From Phycisphaeraceae bacterium (GTDB lineage: Bacteria; Planctomycetota; Phycisphaerae; Phycisphaerales; SM1A02), in assembly GCA_019636755.1 (NCBI GenBank), contig JAHBWZ010000004.1, positions 186,001 to 250,000 on the forward strand: a stretch of 64,000 bases of DNA, read 5' to 3'. Of this stretch, positions 8,117 through 16,532 are shown in pieces (the first letter of the stretch is position 1; every line of letters begins with the position of its first letter). A model generated the notes under the pieces. It searched no databases. It was not told the origin of the DNA and saw only the letters and a program-made list of their open reading frames with translations. The translations under genes and the position numbers were made by a program.

Positions 8117-10153
8117 ATGGATGAGACGACACATGTGAACGGAGACGCGGGGGGGAACGACCGCGGCGGTCAGCCATCGCGCGCCATGCCGGACAGTCGC
8201 CGCGACTCTGCGGATCCGCCGGCGCCACCGGATGGCCCACCGCCGCCACCGTCCGCCGCACGCCATCCCGACAGCGACGATGATCCGCCGTGGCCCTGTC
8301 GCGGCGTGGCCGAGTACGCGTACTGCCCGCGCCTCTTCTATTACATGACCGTGGAAGGCGTCTTCGTTCCGAGTGCGGATACCGAACTCGGCGCGCGGGT
8401 ACATCGGCGCGTCGATCGTCCGAGCAAGGGGATGGCACGCCTTCGCGCCAGCGCGGCCGATGGCGAGGGACCAGGCGCGCAGGACCAGGCGCCCAGCGAC
8501 GCCGACGAAGACGAAGACGGTGATGACGATCGCCCGGACGACGCCGACCGTCCGCGGTCGGTGCGCTCGCTCACGCTGAGCAGCGCGTCACTCGGCGTGA
8601 CCGGCCGCCTGGACCTGGCCGAGATCTCCGGATCGACCGCCATCCCCGTCGAGTACCGCAAGGGACGCCCCGATCGACGCAACCGCGACCCCGAGCCCGT
8701 CGACGAGATGATGGCGGACGTGCAGCCGTCGCTGCCGTACGACGGCGCGCAGCCGTGGCCGACCGACCGCGTGCAGGTCGGTCTGCAGGTCCTGCTCCTG
8801 GAGGAGGCCGGATACCACGTCCCCCACGCGGTCCTGTACTACGCGGCGGAGCGGCTCCGCCTGGAGGTGCCCGCCGACGACGCGCTTCGCGCCGAAGCGC
8901 GGCGCACGCTCGAGGCCGCGCGCCGCGCCGCGCGCGGGCCACGCCCGGCGCCGCTGGTCAACGACCCGCGCTGCCCCCGCTGCTCGCTCCAGCCCGTGTG
9001 TCTGCCGGACGAGGTCAATCACCAGCGCCAGTGCGCCGCGGCCACCGCTGTCCCCGCCGACCCGCCGGCCGGCGATCTCTTCGCGCGAACGCCGCCGTCC
9101 GTGCCCGCACCACCGCGCCGGGCGATGTGGCCCCCGCGCGACGACGGGATCCACGTGGTCCTGCAGCGCGAGGGCATACGCGTCGGCGTCCGCGGTCAGT
9201 CCGTGCGCGTCACCGATCGCGACGGCGCCACCGTCCGGGATCTCCCGCTGGCCAACATCGAGTCTCTCGCGGTGCTGGGCGGCGTGCAGGTCTCAACCCA
9301 GGCGCTCACCGTCTTCGCCGACCACGAGATCCCCGTCGCCTTCCTCAGCGCAGCCGGACGACTGGTCGCCATGATGGACCCGCTCGGTCCGACCAGCAGC
9401 GCGGTGCGCAGCGCGCAGGTCCGCGTGCTGGACCGCGCGTCCCGTGCCCTGGAACTGGCACGCGCGGTCGTGATGGCGAAGATCAGCAATCAGCGCACGC
9501 TGCTGATGCGCAACCACGCCGACCTGCCGGCGCGCGTCGCCAGCGAACTGCTGCTCGCGCTCCAGGGCGCGGAGCGGGCTGCCACGATGAATGAACTGCG
9601 CGGCCACGAGGGCAACGCCGCGTCGATCTACTTCCGCCATTTCGCGGGGATGTTCAAGCCCGGCGCGATCGAGGTGGCGCAGGCGTTCTCCACCCACGGT
9701 CGCGCCCGCCGGCCGCCGCCCGACCCGATCAACGCCGTCCTTTCGTTCGGATACGCGATGCTGGCGAACGAGTGCACCGCGGCGTGCCGGCTCGCCAGCC
9801 TGGAGCCCTCCCTCGGCGCCCTGCATACGACGCGCCCGGGCCGCCCCGCGCTGGCGCTCGACCTCATGGAGCCGTTCCGCCCGCTCATCGCCGACTCCGT
9901 GGCCATCTCCGCGTTCAACCGCGGCGAACTGACGGAAGGCCACTTCCTCCGGACCGCCGCCGGCTGCGCGCTGACCGACGCCGGCCGGCGCGGCTTCTTC
10001 TCCGCGTACGGACGGCGGATGGAGACGGTCATCAGTCACCCGGTGTTCGAGTACCGGCTGTCCTACCGCCGCATGCTGATGCTGCACGCACGGCTGATCG
10101 CCGCCTGGCTGCTGGGCGAGGTCCCCACGCTTGCGTTCCTGACGACACGATGA
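8117..10153 (+). CDS. cas4-cas1: Cas4-Cas1 fusion, CRISPR adaptation nuclease/integrase
   Basis: 678 residues. Cas4 part (about 60-310): first Fe-S cysteine in YAYCPRLFYY (C70), nuclease residues H96, D166 (GRLDL), E179 and K182 (VEYRKG), then the Cys triplet C286, C289, C295. Cas1 part (about 345-678): beta-sheet N-domain followed by a helical domain with metal ligands E498 (GHEGN), H570 (ALHTTRPG) and E585 (DLMEPFRP). Cas4 trims prespacers and checks the PAM; Cas1 with Cas2 inserts them at the leader-proximal repeat. Fused Cas4-Cas1 is known from V-B and some type I loci. Oddities are a 50-residue Pro/Asp-rich N-terminal tail and an acidic insert (residues about 125-148) after H96. cas2 follows 104 bp downstream. 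Confidence 0.95.
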   Translation: MDETTHVNGDAGGNDRGGQPSRAMPDSRRDSADPPAPPDGPPPPPSAARHPDSDDDPPWPCRGVAEYAYCPRLFYYMTVEGVFVPSADTELGARVHRRVDRPSKGMARLRASAADGEGPGAQDQAPSDADEDEDGDDDRPDDADRPRSVRSLTLSSASLGVTGRLDLAEISGSTAIPVEYRKGRPDRRNRDPEPVDEMMADVQPSLPYDGAQPWPTDRVQVGLQVLLLEEAGYHVPHAVLYYAAERLRLEVPADDALRAEARRTLEAARRAARGPRPAPLVNDPRCPRCSLQPVCLPDEVNHQRQCAAATAVPADPPAGDLFARTPPSVPAPPRRAMWPPRDDGIHVVLQREGIRVGVRGQSVRVTDRDGATVRDLPLANIESLAVLGGVQVSTQALTVFADHEIPVAFLSAAGRLVAMMDPLGPTSSAVRSAQVRVLDRASRALELARAVVMAKISNQRTLLMRNHADLPARVASELLLALQGAERAATMNELRGHEGNAASIYFRHFAGMFKPGAIEVAQAFSTHGRARRPPPDPINAVLSFGYAMLANECTAACRLASLEPSLGALHTTRPGRPALALDLMEPFRPLIADSVAISAFNRGELTEGHFLRTAAGCALTDAGRRGFFSAYGRRMETVISHPVFEYRLSYRRMLMLHARLIAAWLLGEVPTLAFLTTR

Positions 10154-10257
10154 TCTCTGCTGACCGTCGCGCCGGCGCGACGGATGACACCTGACGCGTT
10201 CCATCCGCCACACGCCCACGCTCCCCGCGCGCCATCCCCCCCCCGAGGTCCGCCGTC

Positions 10258-10548
10258 ATGCGCCGATGCTTCCTGGTCTGCTACGACATCCGCGACCCGA
10301 AGCGCCTGCGGCAGGTCCACAGACTCATGAAGGCGTACGGTGAACCGTGGCAGTACTCCGTCTTCTGCTGCGTCCTGCGGTCGATCGACCGCGTCCGCAT
10401 GGAAACGGAACTGCGCGACATCACGAACCTGCGGGAAGACCAGATCCTGATCGTGGACCTCGGCGCCCGGGAAGACGCCGCCCGCGAATCCAGCACCTTC
10501 CTCGGGCCCGGGATGCCGGAGCCGGAGAGCGGGATGGTGGTGATCTGA
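10258..10548 (+). CDS. cas2: Cas2, CRISPR adaptation subunit
   Basis: 96 residues, normal family length. The ferredoxin-like N-terminus FLVCYDIRDPKRLRQV carries the conserved Asp (D10), and YSVFCCVL is the typical second strand. GAGG precedes the ATG by about 9 nt. Cas2 dimers bridge two Cas1 dimers during spacer integration. It lies 104 bp after cas4-cas1 on the same strand and 245 bp before the first clear repeat, so the two form the adaptation operon. Confidence 0.95.
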   Translation: MRRCFLVCYDIRDPKRLRQVHRLMKAYGEPWQYSVFCCVLRSIDRVRMETELRDITNLREDQILIVDLGAREDAARESSTFLGPGMPEPESGMVVI

Positions 10549-10650
10549 AGGTGTGCGGTTCGTGCTTCGAGGCACTCTGGAGGACGCGCGACCGAGTGCC
10601 ACCTCTGGACACAGTTTCGATGCACTGCTTCGTATGCTGCCGTATGTGCT

Positions 10651-10758
10651 GTGTCATCCGGCGATCAGGGCGCGTCGACCATCGGAGTCGCACTCTGCGC
10701 TCGACTGGTCACCCCCCGGCCAGGTGTCCTGGATCAAGGCGGCGTTGGCCATCGCGAC
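10651..10758. repeat. Two decayed CRISPR repeats at the trailer end
   Basis: A 35-nt copy at 10724-10758 matches the array repeat at roughly three quarters of positions (begins GTGTCC, ends GGCCATCGCGAC) and is separated from the first good repeat by a 34-nt spacer-sized gap. One unit further out, from 10651, a weaker copy keeps GTGTC, CGATCAGG and CGCGTCG. The graded decay away from the array marks this as the old end. Confidence 0.7.
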
Positions 10759-10792
10759 GCATCGCCGGGCCATTCGGCCTGTGACGAGACCC

Positions 10793-13700
10793 GTGTCCAT
10801 CGATCAGGATCGCGTCGGCCACCGCGACGGTCTCCTCGTACGCCTCTCCGAGCGTCTCCGTCCGGTGTCCACCGATCAGGATCGCGTCGGCCACCGCGAC
10901 ATCGAGGCGTTGAAAGATTCAGGGCGTCCGTCGTTGTGTCCACCGATCAGGATCGCGTCGGCCACCGCGACACGTCATCAGCCGTCCTCCAGGTGCTCTT
11001 CCTGGTCGTCGTTGTGTCCACCGATCAGGATCGCGTCGGCCACCGCGACGGCAAGGCCGTACGACGCGATGTCGAACAGCAGATCGTGTCCACCGATCAG
11101 GATCGCGTCGGCCACCGCGACAACTCGCAGGAGGCCGAACCGGACGAGGCCGAGGAGTGTCCACCGATCAGGATCGCGTCGGCCACCGCGACCAACGTGT
11201 TCGCGGCCGAGATCACGCCGACGCCGCAGTGTCCACCGATCAGGATCGCGTCGGCCACCGCGACGCGCGACCTATGGAATCCACGGGCGAGATTATCCAG
11301 TGTCCACCGATCAGGATCGCGTCGGCCACCGCGACTCAGCACGCCTCCAGGCCTTGAGCCCGAGCCGAAGTGTCCACCGATCAGGATCGCGTCGGCCACC
11401 GCGACACCAACGCCGCAGCCACGGCGTCCGGCTACGTGCTGTGTCCACCGATCAGGATCGCGTCGGCCACCGCGACATCGGGACGGCGCGAAGATGCGCG
11501 TGATCGCGCCGTGTCCACCGATCAGGATCGCGTCGGCCACCGCGACAGGGCGGCACCGGGGCAGGGCGGCACCGGGGCCGATGTGTCCACCGATCAGGAT
11601 CGCGTCGGCCACCGCGACCGGCAACGGGACAGTCAACGCGCTCCCGCCGAACCAGTGTCCACCGATCAGGATCGCGTCGGCCACCGCGACCCGTCGCACC
11701 ATGGCGGTCCTGCTCGCAGCCGGCGCGTGTCCACCGATCAGGATCGCGTCGGCCACCGCGACCATCTGGACGGCGAGAAGATGCGCGTGATCGCGCCGTG
11801 TCCACCGATCAGGATCGCGTCGGCCACCGCGACCCTGCGGGCTCTGCAGCCGGTCCCGGCCGGGGGCGGGTGTCCACCGATCAGGATCGCGTCGGCCACC
11901 GCGACCTGTGTGTGTATCGTCACTGGGACGCCCATCTAGTGTCCACCGATCAGGATCGCGTCGGCCACCGCGACCGGTGGGATAGGTCGGTGGTTCCGTA
12001 CGAGTGCAAGTGTCCACCGATCAGGATCGCGTCGGCCACCGCGACCACACCGCTTCGGCCGCGTTCGCGGTGGGCATCATGTGTCCACCGATCAGGATCG
12101 CGTCGGCCACCGCGACGCCCCATGCGGCTGCCAGGCCCGCCAAGATAGGCTGTGTCCACCGATCAGGATCGCGTCGGCCACCGCGACGACTACAACGTGG
12201 CCATGGCGCTGTTCACCTACGAGCGTGTCCACCGATCAGGATCGCGTCGGCCACCGCGACCGTCGCGGGGCGGGCTCACGCGCCCGCCCCGTGATCGTGT
12301 CCACCGATCAGGATCGCGTCGGCCACCGCGACGGTGCCGGCGCGTCCAGTGATGCGGATGGCGCCCGAGTGTCCACCGATCAGGATCGCGTCGGCCACCG
12401 CGACGGGTCGTCGACGTCAACGACTACATCTGGACCGACCCGTGTCCACCGATCAGGATCGCGTCGGCCACCGCGACCGCAGTGATGGAGGCGAACAACG
12501 ATGACCCAACTGGTGTCCACCGATCAGGATCGCGTCGGCCACCGCGACGTCTGCGCCGCTCATCACCCCGACTGGCAGGCGCAGTGTCCACCGATCAGGA
12601 TCGCGTCGGCCACCGCGACCGCACCGCGATGCCCAGGGTCTGCATGGCCGCTCCGTGTCCACCGATCAGGATCGCGTCGGCCACCGCGACCTTCCGCCGC
12701 TTCTTCGCGGCGATGGAGGGAGTAGTGTCCACCGATCAGGATCGCGTCGGCCACCGCGACGGTCAGCGAGAAATCGCCGCCCGCCGGGTCCACCAGTGTC
12801 CACCGATCAGGATCGCGTCGGCCACCGCGACTCAAGCGTGACCGGCACCGCCTCGCGAACTTCATGTGTCCACCGATCAGGATCGCGTCGGCCACCGCGA
12901 CCGACGCTGGAGCATGAGCGTCGGTCAGGCACTCGGGTGTCCACCGATCAGGATCGCGTCGGCCACCGCGACCGCGACGGTCGAGATCATCGCGATCCGA
13001 GGCGGCGTGTCCACCGATCAGGATCGCGTCGGCCACCGCGACCTCCGGCTTGTCGCCGACCACTGCCTCGATGGCAGGTGTCCACCGATCAGGATCGCGT
13101 CGGCCACCGCGACGCCGCCGATCGGGACTGGCTCCAGTCGGACGCCGGCGGTGTCCACCGATCAGGATCGCGTCGGCCACCGCGACCATGTCGCTGATCC
13201 GATTCGCCAGCGGTCTCGGGATGTGTCCACCGATCAGGATCGCGTCGGCCACCGCGACCAGATCAAGGACATGCACGCTCGCATGGTGGCCGCGGTGTCC
13301 ACCGATCAGGATCGCGTCGGCCACCGCGACGTGATCCGTGGGCGTCGATGATAGTCGATGGTGCGTGTCCACCGATCAGGATCGCGTCGGCCACCGCGAC
13401 GACGCGCTTCGCCCACGCGCGGTCAGAGCCGCACGCGTGTCCACCGATCAGGATCGCGTCGGCCACCGCGACCACCATCCCGCCCACGTGTCAACTCGGT
13501 TCGACTCGGTGTCCACCGATCAGGATCGCGTCGGCCACCGCGACGCTCGACGACGACAAGATCGCGTCGATGGAGGACACGTGTCCACCGATCAGGATCG
13601 CGTCGGCCACCGCGACCGCATGCCGGCCGGCTGGGATGAGTTGGTCGACGAGAGTGTCCACCGATCAGGATCGCGTCGGCCACCGCGACGGAGCCGGACT

Positions 13701-16172
13701 GTGTCGAATACGTGCTTCATCGCGGTGTCCACCGATCAGGATCGCGTCGGCCACCGCGACATGGCGTACCCCGCATTACGGTTGAGCCCCTTGATAGGGT
13801 GTCCACCGATCAGGATCGCGTCGGCCACCGCGACACCCCGTGCGCGTGCTGGTGACGTACAGGCACATCGAGGTGTCCACCGATCAGGATCGCGTCGGCC
13901 ACCGCGACCGGGGCGCCGCAGCCAGCGCCTCCGAGCGGCATCGTGTGTCCACCGATCAGGATCGCGTCGGCCACCGCGACGTTGAGCTGACAGCTATGCC
14001 GCCGATCCCTGTTCGAGTGTCCACCGATCAGGATCGCGTCGGCCACCGCGACAACCGCCTGCCGTCGATCACCAGGCTGCAGCACCAAGTGTCCACCGAT
14101 CAGGATCGCGTCGGCCACCGCGACTCCGCGTGCCAGGCATGCGGCATATTGTCCACCCGTGTCCACCGATCAGGATCGCGTCGGCCACCGCGACTCCGGA
14201 GCCGGGCGGGGCAAGATCCGGCGAGGCTAGGTGTCCACCGATCAGGATCGCGTCGGCCACCGCGACGTTCTGGCCGGCGCAACGACCGCGTCGTACTTCT
14301 CGCCGTGTCCACCGATCAGGATCGCGTCGGCCACCGCGACCCGACGCGACCGGGCCGGCGCAACTTCCGGACCACGTGTCCACCGATCAGGATCGCGTCG
14401 GCCACCGCGACTCCCTTCCTGCCGGCGTCGCCGGCGATTGAATGAGTGTCCACCGATCAGGATCGCGTCGGCCACCGCGACCATCGGCGGCATAGCTGTC
14501 AGCTCAACTCATTTTCGTGTCCACCGATCAGGATCGCGTCGGCCACCGCGACTGGCTGATTCAGGACCCGCGTATCCGAGATTGTGGAGTGTCCACCGAT
14601 CAGGATCGCGTCGGCCACCGCGACTCGGCGGCGTCGACCCGGCCTCTCGGGACACCACGAGTGTCCACCGATCAGGATCGCGTCGGCCACCGCGACCCAC
14701 CAGTGCGTCGTGCTCACGCTGCGATCGATCAGGTGTCCACCGATCAGGATCGCGTCGGCCACCGCGACCTGGCGCGCCTTTCGCGCCGAAGACGCCCTCG
14801 TCATGTGTCCACCGATCAGGATCGCGTCGGCCACCGCGACCAGTTGCGTTCGTGGCGCACAAAGAAAACGAATCGGTGTCCACCGATCAGGATCGCGTCG
14901 GCCACCGCGACCGCCGCTCAGCCGAGCTTGCGGAGTTCCTCGTCGTAGTGTCCACCGATCAGGATCGCGTCGGCCACCGCGACCACCAGAGAGGCGTGGT
15001 CCGCGTCAGCCGCATCGCGTGTCCACCGATCAGGATCGCGTCGGCCACCGCGACGTGACCCAGACGAAACCCAAGATCACCGACAACGCGTGTCCACCGA
15101 TCAGGATCGCGTCGGCCACCGCGACCCCCGCGGAATCTCCGCGAGAGCCAGCGAAGCTGCTGTGTCCACCGATCAGGATCGCGTCGGCCACCGCGACCTC
15201 TCAGGAATCGACGCGATCGGCGGTGGACTCGTGTGTCCACCGATCAGGATCGCGTCGGCCACCGCGACGGCAGAGCGAGTGGACGCGGGAACGAGGTCAT
15301 TGTGTCCACCGATCAGGATCGCGTCGGCCACCGCGACGCGACCCGCCGAGATCAGGCCGCAGTGTCGCAAGGGTGTCCACCGATCAGGATCGCGTCGGCC
15401 ACCGCGACCGCCTCTCGCGTCCATGCCAGCTGTCTCCGTCATCAGTGTCCACCGATCAGGATCGCGTCGGCCACCGCGACGTTCGCCGGCGGATATCTCA
15501 TCGGCTGACCGCCGCAGGTGTCCACCGATCAGGATCGCGTCGGCCACCGCGACCCCTCCGCGGAAGGGCTGGCGCCATGCTCGTCGTAGTGTCCACCGAT
15601 CAGGATCGCGTCGGCCACCGCGACCTCCGCTGTCGCGACTGCCGCCGCCAAATCTATACGTGTCCACCGATCAGGATCGCGTCGGCCACCGCGACCACGG
15701 TGCCGCCGTCCATCCCCCACACCGCCAGCTGGGGTGTCCACCGATCAGGATCGCGTCGGCCACCGCGACGCGCGCGATCAAGGGCGCCCCGACTGCAAGC
15801 ACTTCTCGTGTCCACCGATCAGGATCGCGTCGGCCACCGCGACCCACCTGCGCCCAATAGTCACCAACTGGGATGATGTGTCCACCGATCAGGATCGCGT
15901 CGGCCACCGCGACTACACGCCATCGACCGGGACGCAGGTGCCGCGTCCGATCAGATCGCGTCGGCCACCGCGACGGGAGGGGTCGGTCCGCGGACGTGTC
16001 CACCGATCAGGATCGCGTCGGCCACCGCGACTCCTGCTCCGTCCACTGGTCGAGGTGGGTGCCGCGTGTCCACCGATCAGGATCGCGTCGGCCACCGCGA
16101 CGCCTCGTCGGAACCCGGACAGCGCAGGTGGGGGAAGTGTCCACCGATCAGGATCGCGTCGGCCACCGCGAC
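10793..16172 (-). CRISPR. Type V-B CRISPR array, about 76 repeat units
   Basis: 36-bp repeats recur every 69-78 bp, mostly 70-73, leaving spacers of mainly 33-38 nt (one of 42). On the + strand each reads GTGTCCACCGATCAGG then ATCGCGTCGGCCACCGCGAC. I counted 75 full-length copies plus one shortened copy ending at 15974; the terminal copy at 10793 has T for C at position 8. On the - strand the repeat begins GTCGCGG and ends CGGTGGACAC, resembling V-B repeats, which end in GTGGCAC. Together with decayed copies at the left and the anti-repeat at the right, this indicates transcription from about 16.2 kb towards 10.8 kb. Spacers look like coding DNA of GC-rich phage. Repeats are nearly invariant, as expected of an active array. 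Confidence 0.97.
15914..15995 (-). repeat. Collapsed repeat-spacer unit inside the array
   Basis: Between good repeats at 15878-15913 and 15996-16031 lies one damaged unit: a repeat of about 30 nt (15945-15974) missing bases near its + strand 5' part (reads GTCCGATCAGATCGC) and a following gap of only 21 nt. It lies three repeats from the presumed leader. Confidence 0.75.
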
Positions 16173-16390
16173 GCCCCACCTCCCGGCCCCTCGAAAACAA
16201 GCCATTTGCTCAGCAACTCGCGAGCGTGACTCGACTCGAGGGCCCGGACGGCACCTCGCAACGACCTTCGGTGCAGCGAATTCGGCGGAATCTGGCACGC
16301 CACAGCCGCTGCGAGCGTGCCCGGCACCCCCCATCACCACCGTCGCACTCGCGGTGGGGGCCGCAGGAGGCCGACTTGTCAACGAGCACC
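16173..16390 (-). promoter_or_regulatory. Presumed CRISPR leader
   Basis: Non-coding stretch between the last repeat and the tracrRNA candidate. Read on the - strand, it ends with a locally AT-richer segment (GCAAATGGCTTGTTTTCGAG) about 20-40 nt before the first repeat, as leaders often do. No clear promoter was identified. The call rests on array polarity. Confidence 0.5.
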
Positions 16391-16497
16391 GGCTCGCCCA
16401 TGATCGGGCCGAGCCAACGCGAACCTGATCGATGCCGAGTGCCAAGCCCATCGAAGGGGAAGACACGTCCTCGGAGTTCCGACGGCCTGTAGCCGCC
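16391..16497 (-). ncRNA. Candidate tracrRNA for the Cas12b-like effector
   Basis: On the - strand, bases 16434-16414 are complementary to positions 11-31 of the crRNA-strand repeat: 18 of 21 Watson-Crick pairs, two of the three differences are G-U wobbles, and one is U-U. The anti-repeat lies at the 3' part, as in known V-B tracrRNAs. Upstream sequence can fold: CCGAG near 16471 pairs with CTCGG near 16438, enclosing CCC/GGG around a CTTCGAT loop. Downstream, 16415-16391 forms a GGCTCG/CGAGCC stem plus CCC/GGG that could end the RNA, though no U-tract follows. A promoter-like pair lies just upstream. The predicted length is about 107 nt. Both ends are inferred. Confidence 0.75.
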
Positions 16498-16503
16498 GCG
16501 GTG

Positions 16504-16532
16504 AATGTATCAGCCCTCTCGTTCCGGCACAA
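16504..16532 (-). promoter_or_regulatory. Promoter-like element before the tracrRNA candidate
   Basis: TTGTGC (16532-16527) and TACATT (16509-16504) are separated by exactly 17 nt on the - strand, a reasonable sigma-70 pair. It sits in the last codons of cas12b and would start RNA near 16497. Confidence 0.5.

Noticed and set aside
10590-10620. GTGCCACC and TGGACAC as an alternative anti-repeat beside cas2
   Set aside because: Only about 7-9 matching bases, far weaker than the 18 of 21 found at 16414-16434.
10549-10792. Stretch between cas2 and the array as leader
   Set aside because: It holds decayed repeats at unit spacing, which marks the trailer end. The leader is placed at the other side.
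10553-16492. Many long open frames on both strands across the array, with repeats of STDQDRVGHRD, CPPIRIASATAT or AVADAILIGGH
   Set aside because: They exist because the repeat is 36 bp (a multiple of three), lacks stops in several frames and spacers are often near 36 bp. The peptide repeat is the CRISPR repeat translated, not a repeat protein.
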